A DNA stretch of 26,389 nt from Marvinbryantia sp. (GTDB lineage: Bacteria > Bacillota > Clostridia > Lachnospirales > Lachnospiraceae): positions 1 through 26,389 of the forward strand of contig JAEDFS010000028.1 in the NCBI GenBank assembly GCA_016297895.1, read 5' to 3'. The number at the start of each line of letters is the position of its first letter. Positions within the stretch are counted from its first letter, which is position 1. The notes beneath the pieces are model-generated. The model was not told the DNA's origin, did no database searches, and worked only from the letters and a program-made list of their open reading frames with translations. Below, in pieces: positions 1-5,325 of this stretch. A program made the position numbers and the translations under genes.

Positions 1-55
1 TCATTATGAGCTTGAATTAGGCAAATGTCTATCTACCCAAGAATTAAGCGCTTAC

Positions 56-164
56 TTGACAACGGCTTTCATATTTTGAAACAGACGCATTTATCATTCT
101 CTCAGTACAATTATAGCGTAATTATGTTTTGAAGACAATGAGAACATGCAGGATTTTATGCCGT
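56..164 (-). repeat. 109-bp direct repeat, copy A, carrying a leftward promoter
   Basis: This block recurs at 2553-2661 with a single mismatch (t at 91 versus c at 2588). Both copies contain a minus-strand promoter with a perfect TATAAT -10. In copy B the promoter sits in front of an intact three-gene operon. In copy A the sequence left of the repeat is unrelated, so the promoter reads into 1-55 and out of the window. A short in-frame leader starting at 90 stops after 12 codons here. The pair looks like the footprint of a duplication or recombination that copied the regulatory region but not the genes. Confidence 0.9.
110..138 (-). promoter_or_regulatory. Sigma-A type promoter in repeat copy A, reading left
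   Basis: On the minus strand the -35 is TTGTCT (133-138), the spacer is 17 bp and the -10 is TATAAT (110-115). It matches the promoter at 2607-2635 exactly. What it transcribes lies mostly outside the window. Confidence 0.7.
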
Positions 165-190
165 GAAAATGTGTGGGGCAGGCAGTTCCT

Positions 191-350
191 GCTTATCTCA
201 TGTATGGGGAGCAAGCCGGTTTGTCGCAGATATGTGGGACAACAGGTGTTGTGGTAAACAAGTATATGACTTCTCTATGTCAGACAATAGAAAATATATA
301 TCATTCTCGAATGTTTGTTCTTGTTTGGTAAGAAGAGGTGTGTTAAGATA
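191..350 (+). repeat. Imperfect direct repeat, copy 1: promoter region of the toxin mRNA
   Basis: About 160 bp here resemble 846-1005, with the best-conserved core at 214-254 matching 871-911. One single-base indel near 258 would shift any shared reading frame, so the open frames that cross the two copies are not conserved as protein. Both copies end in a promoter with a 17-bp spacer. I read this as a duplicated regulatory or leader region, not as a gene. Confidence 0.75.
321..349 (+). promoter_or_regulatory. Promoter of the 50-aa toxin-like peptide mRNA
   Basis: The -35 is TTGTTT (321-326), the spacer is 17 bp and the -10 is TAAGAT (344-349). Transcription would start near 356, at the base of a 6-bp stem closed by a GAAA tetraloop (355-370). 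A 5'-terminal hairpin of this kind is common on stable toxin mRNAs. Confidence 0.6.
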
Positions 351-354
351 TTAA

Positions 355-446
355 TGTCTCGAAAGAGACAAGGTGTTGCCATAACGGTAGGCGGCTGGCC
401 CTTCTGAACAAGGAGGGATGTAAGAAAAGCCCTCCAGAAAGGAGGG
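355..446 (+). promoter_or_regulatory. Structured toxin mRNA leader with possible Shine-Dalgarno sequestration
   Basis: A stem TGTCTC/GAGACA with a GAAA loop opens the leader (355-370). GGAGGG occurs at 412-417 and again at 441-446, where it is the Shine-Dalgarno of the peptide. A CCCTCC at 430-435 lies between them and can pair with either copy. Two mutually exclusive helices are possible, one hiding and one freeing the ribosome binding site, as known for several type I toxin mRNAs. The pairing is seen in the sequence; the switch is inferred. Confidence 0.55.
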
Positions 447-456
447 TGGTGCGATT

Positions 457-609
457 ATGATGATGGATTACATAACACTGGCAGGATTTATTCTCGCAGT
501 TTTTGGAGCCGGAGTTGCAGTTGGAAAGCTTGTGGAAAAAATCGAAAGATTAGATCGCAAGAAAGAAGAAGAAGAACATAAAAACACAAGCAAAAACGAC
601 CGCCGTTAG
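457..609 (+). CDS. Small membrane peptide, putative type I toxin (holin-like)
   Basis: This encodes a 50-residue peptide. Residues 5-24 are a hydrophobic, Ala/Gly-rich membrane segment. The rest (about 27-50) is highly charged, with a KIERLDRKK stretch, a run of four Glu and a basic end. The start at 457 is the first of three consecutive ATGs and has GGAGGG 10 nt upstream. Length, topology, the structured leader and a convergent antisense RNA overlapping the 3' end all match type I toxin-antitoxin modules of the TxpA/RatA, BsrG or Fst kind and the 'putative holin-like toxin' peptides of Firmicutes. Such toxins insert in the host membrane and depolarise it when the antitoxin RNA is lost. I recognise the architecture, not a specific named family. 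It could also be a harmless small membrane protein. Confidence 0.7.
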   Translation: MMMDYITLAGFILAVFGAGVAVGKLVEKIERLDRKKEEEEHKNTSKNDRR

Positions 610-681
610 TTCCCCAACCACTGCGATCGTTTTTTTGGTTAAAGTAATAAGGGTCTAGTCGTCTATCGGCAGCACCTTTAC
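592..681 (-). ncRNA. Putative antisense antitoxin RNA
   Basis: A strong minus-strand promoter at 688-716 would start a transcript near 681. The transcript runs into the shared terminator hairpin at about 592-595, giving an RNA of about 90 nt that overlaps the end of the toxin coding sequence and its 3' UTR. The segment 651-679 (beginning gggtctag, ending cagcacctt) resembles the conserved 3' part of holin-like toxin loci I know from other Clostridia. The RNA is predicted from promoter and terminator only; no expression evidence is available. Confidence 0.6.
595..636. terminator. Bidirectional terminator shared by toxin mRNA and antisense RNA
   Basis: AACGACCGC (595-603) pairs with GCGATCGTT (623-631); one position is C-A on the plus-strand transcript and G-U on the minus-strand one. 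A run of seven T follows on the plus strand (630-636) and a run of five T on the minus strand. It would end both convergent transcripts, giving a 3'-3' overlap typical of type I modules. Confidence 0.65.
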
Positions 682-687
682 ACATCG

Positions 688-716
688 ATCATAACATTCC
701 CGATCTGGTTTTTCAA
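688..716 (-). promoter_or_regulatory. Antisense RNA promoter
   Basis: On the minus strand: -35 TTGAAA (711-716), 17-bp spacer, -10 TATGAT (688-693). It is closer to consensus than the toxin promoter, as expected if the antitoxin RNA must be in excess. Confidence 0.65.
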
Positions 717-769
717 GGGGAAAATGTTGAGTTTTCACAGTCATATGGGGTATTCCAGACGGTGTCAGT

Positions 770-804
770 CACCTGAAAGAAAACAAGGCACCCGAAAGAA
801 AACA
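770..804 (+). repeat. Short direct repeat, 16 nt twice
   Basis: CACCTGAAAGAAAACA (770-785) is followed three bases later by the same sequence with one change (789-804). It lies upstream of the antisense promoter. It could be a protein-binding site, but nothing else supports that. Confidence 0.4.
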
Positions 805-845
805 TAAACTTTATAAAAATCACATAAACGAATCGTAAATAAACT

Positions 846-1005
846 GGCTTATCTCATCAATGATGAGAAAGCCGGTTTGTCGCAGATATGTGGGACAACA
901 GGTTTTGTGGTAAAAGGTATATGGTTTCTCGATGCCAGACAATAGAAAAACGATATCATTTTTTAATATTTGTTCTTGTCTGGGAAGACGGGGGGCATTA
1001 AAATA
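846..1005 (+). repeat. Imperfect direct repeat, copy 2: orphan toxin-type promoter region
   Basis: This is the second copy of the 191-350 block. It begins with a 12-bp stem-loop (GGCTT, bulged A, TCTCATC paired to GATGAGA and AAGCC, 846-873). It ends with a promoter of the same geometry: TTGTCT (976-981), 17 bp, TAAAAT (999-1004). No toxin frame or Shine-Dalgarno follows; the sequence runs into the structured element at 1031-1160. It may be a decayed second toxin locus or an RNA-only locus. Confidence 0.65.
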
Positions 1006-1030
1006 TATTCAGGTACAACACCGGTGTACT

Positions 1031-1160
1031 TTATTCCCGCGAGCAACGAGCCAAGTAGCCGCACTTGTGCGGATATTTGGCGACTGCCGCGAGGGTCAAA
1101 TACCCCGCTGCTCTGCAGCGCTACAAGCTTGATACTCCGTTGCTTGCAGCGGGGTCTTTG
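1031..1160. repeat. Palindromic structured intergenic element
   Basis: Two nested structures are visible. CCGCA/TGCGG closes a CTTG loop (1059-1072) inside a larger arm that includes GCCAA and TTGGC. CCCCGCTGC (1103-1111) pairs perfectly with GCAGCGGGG (1146-1154) and is followed by a T-rich tail. It lies between the orphan promoter and the 3' end of the convergent gene at 1168, so it can act as a terminator for either strand. It resembles a GC-rich palindromic repeat I have seen in other Lachnospiraceae intergenic regions; that comparison is from memory. Confidence 0.55.
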
Positions 1161-1167
1161 ATTGAGC

Positions 1168-1677
1168 TTAGGATTGTTCATTTGTTTTGAGAACACGATT
1201 GATCATTGACATGATAACGTCATTTGCATTCCGTACATTGATAGTTAATGTTGGATGATTGCGTTTGTATACAACGAAAATTTCATGTACAAATGCCTGA
1301 CCAATCTCTGTTACATCTTTAAAATCAAAAGTAACTTCTTCAAATTCATCCAGTCTGTTACAGAGCCTTCTTGCCTGAGATCTGGAAACCGGGTAACCAA
1401 ATTCACAGCATGTATTTTTTATAGGAATACTGGTTTTTATAAAACCAGAATCTGCTGGAGCATACATATCAAACACCTCCGTGGTTGTTCTGTTTGAATG
1501 ATTTGATAATTTTAGTTGAACCAGTGTACCTACGGTACGTCCGATCTGCAAAAGATCATTTTCTGTAGATGGATCTGTGGGTGCAGTTGGATTCTGGTCA
1601 GTTGCAAAGGTAAAATCTTCGATGTTGTTATGGGTAAAAATGGCATTACTTGATAAGATGAAAAAATCATCCATCAT
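1168..1677 (-). CDS. STAS-like (DUF4325) protein, probably a 5'-truncated remnant
   Basis: The 169-residue product has a clear DUF4325 STAS-like domain at about residues 95-165. Its marks are the SRSQARRL stretch, a beta strand with FDFKDV, and the IGQAF.HEIF motif. In the family this domain usually follows a GHKL/HATPase domain in a protein of roughly 300 residues, which senses or regulates through ATP binding. Here the ATPase N and G boxes are missing. The product begins at a segment (MMDDFFILSS) that normally follows the ATPase domain, and the four codons before the ATG (ITSR) still look homologous. An in-frame TGA lies 27 nt upstream and there is no good ribosome binding site at 1677. I therefore think it is a decayed gene, although the frame that remains is intact. 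Confidence 0.65.
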   Translation of the reverse strand: MMDDFFILSSNAIFTHNNIEDFTFATDQNPTAPTDPSTENDLLQIGRTVGTLVQLKLSNHSNRTTTEVFDMYAPADSGFIKTSIPIKNTCCEFGYPVSRSQARRLCNRLDEFEEVTFDFKDVTEIGQAFVHEIFVVYKRNHPTLTINVRNANDVIMSMINRVLKTNEQS

Positions 1678-1760
1678 TCTTGATGTAATAGCCCGGAATA
1701 ATCAATCTGCTTCAAGAAGAAGTTCTCCCAATTCTATATTCTAACATCCCGTTTCTCATT

Positions 1761-2039
1761 TTACTTTCCGTAAAATCCTTCCTGACTATAAGATGCCCAT
1801 TTTAAGTACATTTCCTGATAATTCTTTTTTATAAAGCTTTGAATCTTTTTAATCTCTCTCTCATTCAAGAGTCCTCTGTTCTGAAGCACTGTATCCCCAT
1901 TTTCTTTTACAAAAAATTTAGCGGAGCCTGTTTCTGTCAGTTTTCTGTCGCTGGCATGGACATGCATGCATTCAATTACACAAAACGATGTAAAATAGAG
2001 ATAATATCCAGCCACCTTAAATTCATAGTACTTTGGCAT
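1761..2039 (-). CDS. DUF4160-like small protein
   Basis: This is a 92-residue protein. The pattern is a short Y/F-rich beta start, then a Cys-x-His-Val-His element (MHVHA, about residues 25-29), an AKFFV strand, a charged turn and a C-terminal helix. It resembles DUF4160 proteins, which are often paired with DUF2442 or other short proteins in suspected toxin-antitoxin pairs. The ATG at 2039 lies 1 nt after the previous stop, and its GGAGGA ribosome binding site lies inside the end of the upstream gene, so the two are translationally coupled. It is the last gene of a three-gene operon driven from 2607-2635. No biochemical function is known to me. Confidence 0.65.
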   Translation of the reverse strand: MPKYYEFKVAGYYLYFTSFCVIECMHVHASDRKLTETGSAKFFVKENGDTVLQNRGLLNEREIKKIQSFIKKNYQEMYLKWASYSQEGFYGK

Positions 2040-2040
2040 A

Positions 2041-2262
2041 TTATTCCTCCATAAACTCCCTGTTATTCTCCAGATATCTTTTCACAATATGAATTTCTAT
2101 ATCATCCATACTTGTTTCGAGTACATTTCCGGTACTGTCCAGAACCACAGCTTTTTCAGGATTGTTTAAATTCAAAACCCTGATATCATTATCGTCTTTT
2201 GTAAAAGCATAACCGTTAATAATCATATCCGCTTGATCTGCCACTTTAACAATCTCAGTCAT
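2041..2262 (-). CDS. Hypothetical protein, 73 aa, middle gene of the DUF4160-type operon
   Basis: This is a small acidic protein with no membrane segment or signal peptide. Alternating strands (VLNLNN, AVVLDS, GNVLETS) and a C-terminal helix suggest a compact alpha/beta fold. It overlaps the gene before it by 8 bp and nearly touches the gene after it, so it is made with both. The tight packing with a DUF4160-like gene suggests a small regulatory or toxin-antitoxin unit. I do not recognise the family and assign no function. Confidence 0.6.
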   Translation of the reverse strand: MTEIVKVADQADMIINGYAFTKDDNDIRVLNLNNPEKAVVLDSTGNVLETSMDDIEIHIVKRYLENNREFMEE

Positions 2263-2527
2263 AGGAAATCCTCACTTTCTCGATCGGCCTGAAAAAATCA
2301 TCCGAATCAAAATAGAGTGCCTGTAATATTGGCACCAGATCAATATATTCCTCTTCTGCCTTCTCATTGTGCGCATACTTTGCCATGACTACCAGATACC
2401 CATTATCCCATTCCTTAACTTCTGTATATTTTTCTAATGAATAAGGTACACGGAAACGGATAATATGTTTTCCAAATTGAAAGATTGTATAATCACGATC
2501 GCTGCTTAGTATAGCTTCATTTGGCAT
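2255..2527 (-). CDS. Hypothetical protein, 90 aa, first gene of the DUF4160-type operon
   Basis: The frame stays open up to an ATG at 2587, but the start at 2527 (MPNEAILSS) is preferred: AGAAAGGA lies 9 nt upstream, and the extra 20 residues would lie largely inside the repeated promoter block. The 90-residue product is soluble, mixed alpha/beta and rich in aromatic residues, with F/Y-rich strands and an acidic C-terminal third containing DSDDFFRP. It is transcribed from the promoter at 2607-2635 together with the next two genes. I do not recognise the family. Confidence 0.6.
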   Translation of the reverse strand: MPNEAILSSDRDYTIFQFGKHIIRFRVPYSLEKYTEVKEWDNGYLVVMAKYAHNEKAEEEYIDLVPILQALYFDSDDFFRPIEKVRISYD

Positions 2528-2552
2528 AATTGAAAATCCTTTCTGTATTTTA

Positions 2553-2661
2553 TTGACAACGGCTTTCATATTTTGAAACAGACGCATCTATCATTCTCTC
2601 AGTACAATTATAGCGTAATTATGTTTTGAAGACAATGAGAACATGCAGGATTTTATGCCGT
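2553..2661 (-). repeat. 109-bp direct repeat, copy B, promoter of the DUF4160-type operon
   Basis: This matches 56-164 with one mismatch. Here the leftward promoter is followed at once by the intact operon, so this is presumably the parent copy. The repeat ends at 2661, about 40 bp before the promoter of the diguanylate cyclase operon. Confidence 0.9.
2607..2635 (-). promoter_or_regulatory. Promoter of the DUF4160-type operon
   Basis: Minus strand: -35 TTGTCT (2630-2635), 17-bp spacer, -10 TATAAT (2607-2612). The start point would be near 2600, giving a leader of about 73 nt before the ATG at 2527. Confidence 0.7.
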
Positions 2662-2700
2662 TGAAAATTTTCAAATGGATATCATTTGCAGAAAGTGCAA

Positions 2701-2729
2701 TGGACAATTCTGTCAGAGAATAGTATAAT
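2701..2729 (+). promoter_or_regulatory. Promoter of the diguanylate cyclase operon
   Basis: The -35 is TGGACA (2701-2706), the spacer is 17 bp and the -10 is TATAAT (2724-2729). No further promoter is visible before 7128, so the three genes 2761-7128 are probably one transcript. Confidence 0.65.
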
Positions 2730-2760
2730 CAGTTCGAAGTAAGAAAAGGGAGAATTGTGT

Positions 2761-3822
2761 ATGACGGCAAAGAGATGGAGAACATTCGTGACAATTGTTC
2801 AGAGTGTGCTGATCATTGTGATGATGGTTCTGGTGACTTCGATGATTGTTCAGATCAATCGTCTGCAGGGAACGGCGAGGGTGATCAATTATGCCGGAAT
2901 CGTCAGAGGTGCGACACAGCGGGAGGTCAAGCTGGAACTTGTGGGTCTGAAGAATGATGAACTCATCGCTTACCTGGATGAGATCCTGGGCGGGCTGAAG
3001 TTTGAGACCGGGAAGTATCATCTTGTGAGCCTGGATGATGAAGTCTACCAGGAAAATCTGGATGAACTGATGCAATACTGGCAGCAACTAAAAGAGGAAA
3101 TCTATCGTGTACGGGAATTCGGGTATGAATCTACCGATATTGTGGCTATGAGTGAACAGTATTTTCGAATGGCCGATGAGACAGTTTCATCGGCGGAACG
3201 GTATTCGGAGTCCATTGCGACAGTGATTCGTTATCTGGAAATTGCCACAGCTGTGGACATTACGATTATGATACTGATCATACTGGTTCGTTCTTTTGAG
3301 GCGGTAAGAATAAGAAGCCGGAACCATCAGCTGGAACAGAAGGCATTTACAGATCAGCATACAGGTCTGCCGAACAAAGGCCGGTGCGAAGAATTTTTTC
3401 ATGATGCGGAACTGATGGAAAAACCGGTTGCCTGCGCTGTTTTTGATCTGAATAATCTGAAGATAACCAATGATACGTTGGGACATTCGGTTGGTGATCA
3501 GCTCATCGCAAATTTTGCAAGGCTGCTTCGCAACTGTGTGCCTCCGCCAAACTTTGTGGGGAGATATGGCGGAGATGAGTTTATGGCAGTGATTTATGAT
3601 GCATCCCGGCAGGAGGTAGAGGGGATCTTAAACCGGCTGCAGGAAGAGGTGGAGGAGTTTAATCGCCTTCATCATGGAGGAGGTCAGTTCGTGGAGGTAA
3701 GCTACGCATGTGGATGGGCACTGTCGACCGAGTTCCCGAACTGTTCCTTCCGGGTGCTGTTTGATAAAGCAGATAAGAGTATGTATGAAAATAAGATGAA
3801 GAAGAATAGTACCACTGCATGA
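2761..3822 (+). CDS. Membrane diguanylate cyclase (GGDEF protein)
   Basis: This 353-residue protein makes the second messenger cyclic di-GMP from two GTP. A membrane segment at about 9-32 and another at about 160-178 flank an outside sensor of about 125 residues. The sensor begins with a N-x-AG-x-x-R...QR pattern, as in NarX/PilJ-type input domains. The cytoplasmic GGDEF domain occupies about 190-353 and has an intact GGDEF active site (270-274) preceded by RY. The upstream RxxD inhibitory site is absent (PPPN occupies that place), so product feedback is probably weak. The ATG at 2761 has AAGGGAG 8 nt upstream; an in-frame TTG at 2755 is less likely. It heads an operon with an unknown protein and a MATE transporter. 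Confidence 0.9.
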   Translation: MTAKRWRTFVTIVQSVLIIVMMVLVTSMIVQINRLQGTARVINYAGIVRGATQREVKLELVGLKNDELIAYLDEILGGLKFETGKYHLVSLDDEVYQENLDELMQYWQQLKEEIYRVREFGYESTDIVAMSEQYFRMADETVSSAERYSESIATVIRYLEIATAVDITIMILIILVRSFEAVRIRSRNHQLEQKAFTDQHTGLPNKGRCEEFFHDAELMEKPVACAVFDLNNLKITNDTLGHSVGDQLIANFARLLRNCVPPPNFVGRYGGDEFMAVIYDASRQEVEGILNRLQEEVEEFNRLHHGGGQFVEVSYACGWALSTEFPNCSFRVLFDKADKSMYENKMKKNSTTA

Positions 3823-3847
3823 ATATTAAGAAATGGAGGAACAGGTT

Positions 3848-5323
3848 TTGAACGGCAGGATGAATGACTTTAAAGCAAATTTAGAAAACAGTGATTTTTA
3901 TGTACAGCAGGGTTCATTCGAAGAACTTGATACGATCGAACTGGCATCAAAGGGTAAACTGTTAAGCTGTTTTGGAAATAATGCGGGTTCGGTATATACC
4001 GTTCTTTATTTACCGCCGGCACCAAATCAGGATTTTTCAAAAGGGAATGCTGAGCGTGGCTGGGAGGATGAGAAAGCAACCATATACGATGATCCGGATG
4101 TGAAAAACTATCCTGCAAATCCATTTTTTTCACCGGCAGGATGGCAGTATAAACTTCGCCGGGATGAGGCTTTGGTTTTATATACAGAGCTTCCGCCTGA
4201 ATGCAAGTATTTTTCCTTCATCAATTACATCATGTTTACGGAGGAGAAGGAAGGGAAGGACTACTCGGGTGAGAAGGGATATTTCCGGGTGGGCAATGAG
4301 GAAACAGGATTTTACCATCCGATTTTTGGCTCCATTGGTACATCTGTATGCGATGGAAGAGTAAAATGTGACGGAGACAATGTTTATGGTTCAAAAGCAG
4401 TCATCGTAATCAGTGCCAACAAAACCGTGACAAAACAGGTGACAGAGCAGCTCACGAAAGCAGGTATTCCTGAGAGGATGATAAATGTTATGACGATCCC
4501 GGAGAAGACATACAGGATGGGGCTGGAGAAGGGAAAGGATACCTTCTGCATGATAGGCAGGATTTCGCAGCCGAAGAATCGTGACGAATACGAGAGGTAT
4601 ATTGCCGGGCTCCCGGAAAACTCTGTTGCTTTCCGTATCACACCAAAGACAGAGATGTCTTCCGATCCCTATGCCAACGAAACGATGATACCCAGGGGAA
4701 CCGGCGAACATGAAGCTGCCATTCTGGATCATGCGGAAGAAAATCTTGATACCATTCGTCGGGCAATCCTTGCAAAATACAGTGAGGAATACAACTATGA
4801 AGAGCTGGGGGGAGAGATCGCAGTTCCGGAAGGGCTTACGGCATACATGACGGATTTTAACGCAAAGGGTGATAACCGTGATACCAGTTATACGATGACA
4901 CCTGAGTTTACCCTGAACTCGGATGACGATTTTATTGTGATTTATGGCGTAAATCATACAGCAACAGGAAAGGCTCATTATTCAAATGCGGTATTATATG
5001 CAAAGCCGATGCTAAATGGGGTCTGCAGTGTATACGATTCTCTGTATCCTGGAACTGCCCGGGAATATCTGGGAGACAACTGCAGGGATGCAGACAGTTA
5101 CTATGTTTACAAAATGGCAAGAACGCAGATGGATGAGAACACAAGAATCATTGAGTACTCTGCAGGAAATGAAAAAGGAAGGTTCTACGGAGCAGATAAT
5201 GATAATCCGCTGGTTATGGCATTTCGTGCTTATGTGGATCAGACAGGGGTCGGGCCTTCGTATTATGAGATTGTCTATGACAGAACGATTGTATTTCATA
5301 AAAAAGGAAATGGGGATCGATAA
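3848..5323 (+). CDS. Conserved hypothetical protein, about 490 aa, unknown function
   Basis: This is a large soluble-looking protein without signal peptide or membrane segments. It is rich in aromatic residues and contains NPFFSPAGWQYKLRRDEA, then TELPPECKYFSF, and later a GVNHTATGKAHYSN stretch. The frame opens with ATG at 3833, but that ATG overlaps the GGAGGA that best serves as Shine-Dalgarno. A TTG at 3848, 7 nt after GGAGGA, is the better start. An ATG at 3860 is a third choice. It lies 25 nt after the cyclase stop and its stop is 2 nt before the MATE start, so it is coupled to both. I do not recognise the family and propose no reaction. Confidence 0.75.
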   Translation: MNGRMNDFKANLENSDFYVQQGSFEELDTIELASKGKLLSCFGNNAGSVYTVLYLPPAPNQDFSKGNAERGWEDEKATIYDDPDVKNYPANPFFSPAGWQYKLRRDEALVLYTELPPECKYFSFINYIMFTEEKEGKDYSGEKGYFRVGNEETGFYHPIFGSIGTSVCDGRVKCDGDNVYGSKAVIVISANKTVTKQVTEQLTKAGIPERMINVMTIPEKTYRMGLEKGKDTFCMIGRISQPKNRDEYERYIAGLPENSVAFRITPKTEMSSDPYANETMIPRGTGEHEAAILDHAEENLDTIRRAILAKYSEEYNYEELGGEIAVPEGLTAYMTDFNAKGDNRDTSYTMTPEFTLNSDDDFIVIYGVNHTATGKAHYSNAVLYAKPMLNGVCSVYDSLYPGTAREYLGDNCRDADSYYVYKMARTQMDENTRIIEYSAGNEKGRFYGADNDNPLVMAFRAYVDQTGVGPSYYEIVYDRTIVFHKKGNGDR

Positions 5324-5325
5324 AA

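Noticed and set aside
2..79. Open plus-strand frame ending at 77-79 that could be the 3' end of a gene cut by the window
   Set aside because: Only 25 codons are visible, its end lies in the repeat, and no family can be recognised; an open stretch of this length is likely by chance.
163..354. 63-aa plus-strand frame and the related frame at 932-1132
   Set aside because: The two DNA copies differ by an indel that breaks the shared frame and neither has a ribosome binding site; the conservation is better explained by a duplicated regulatory region.
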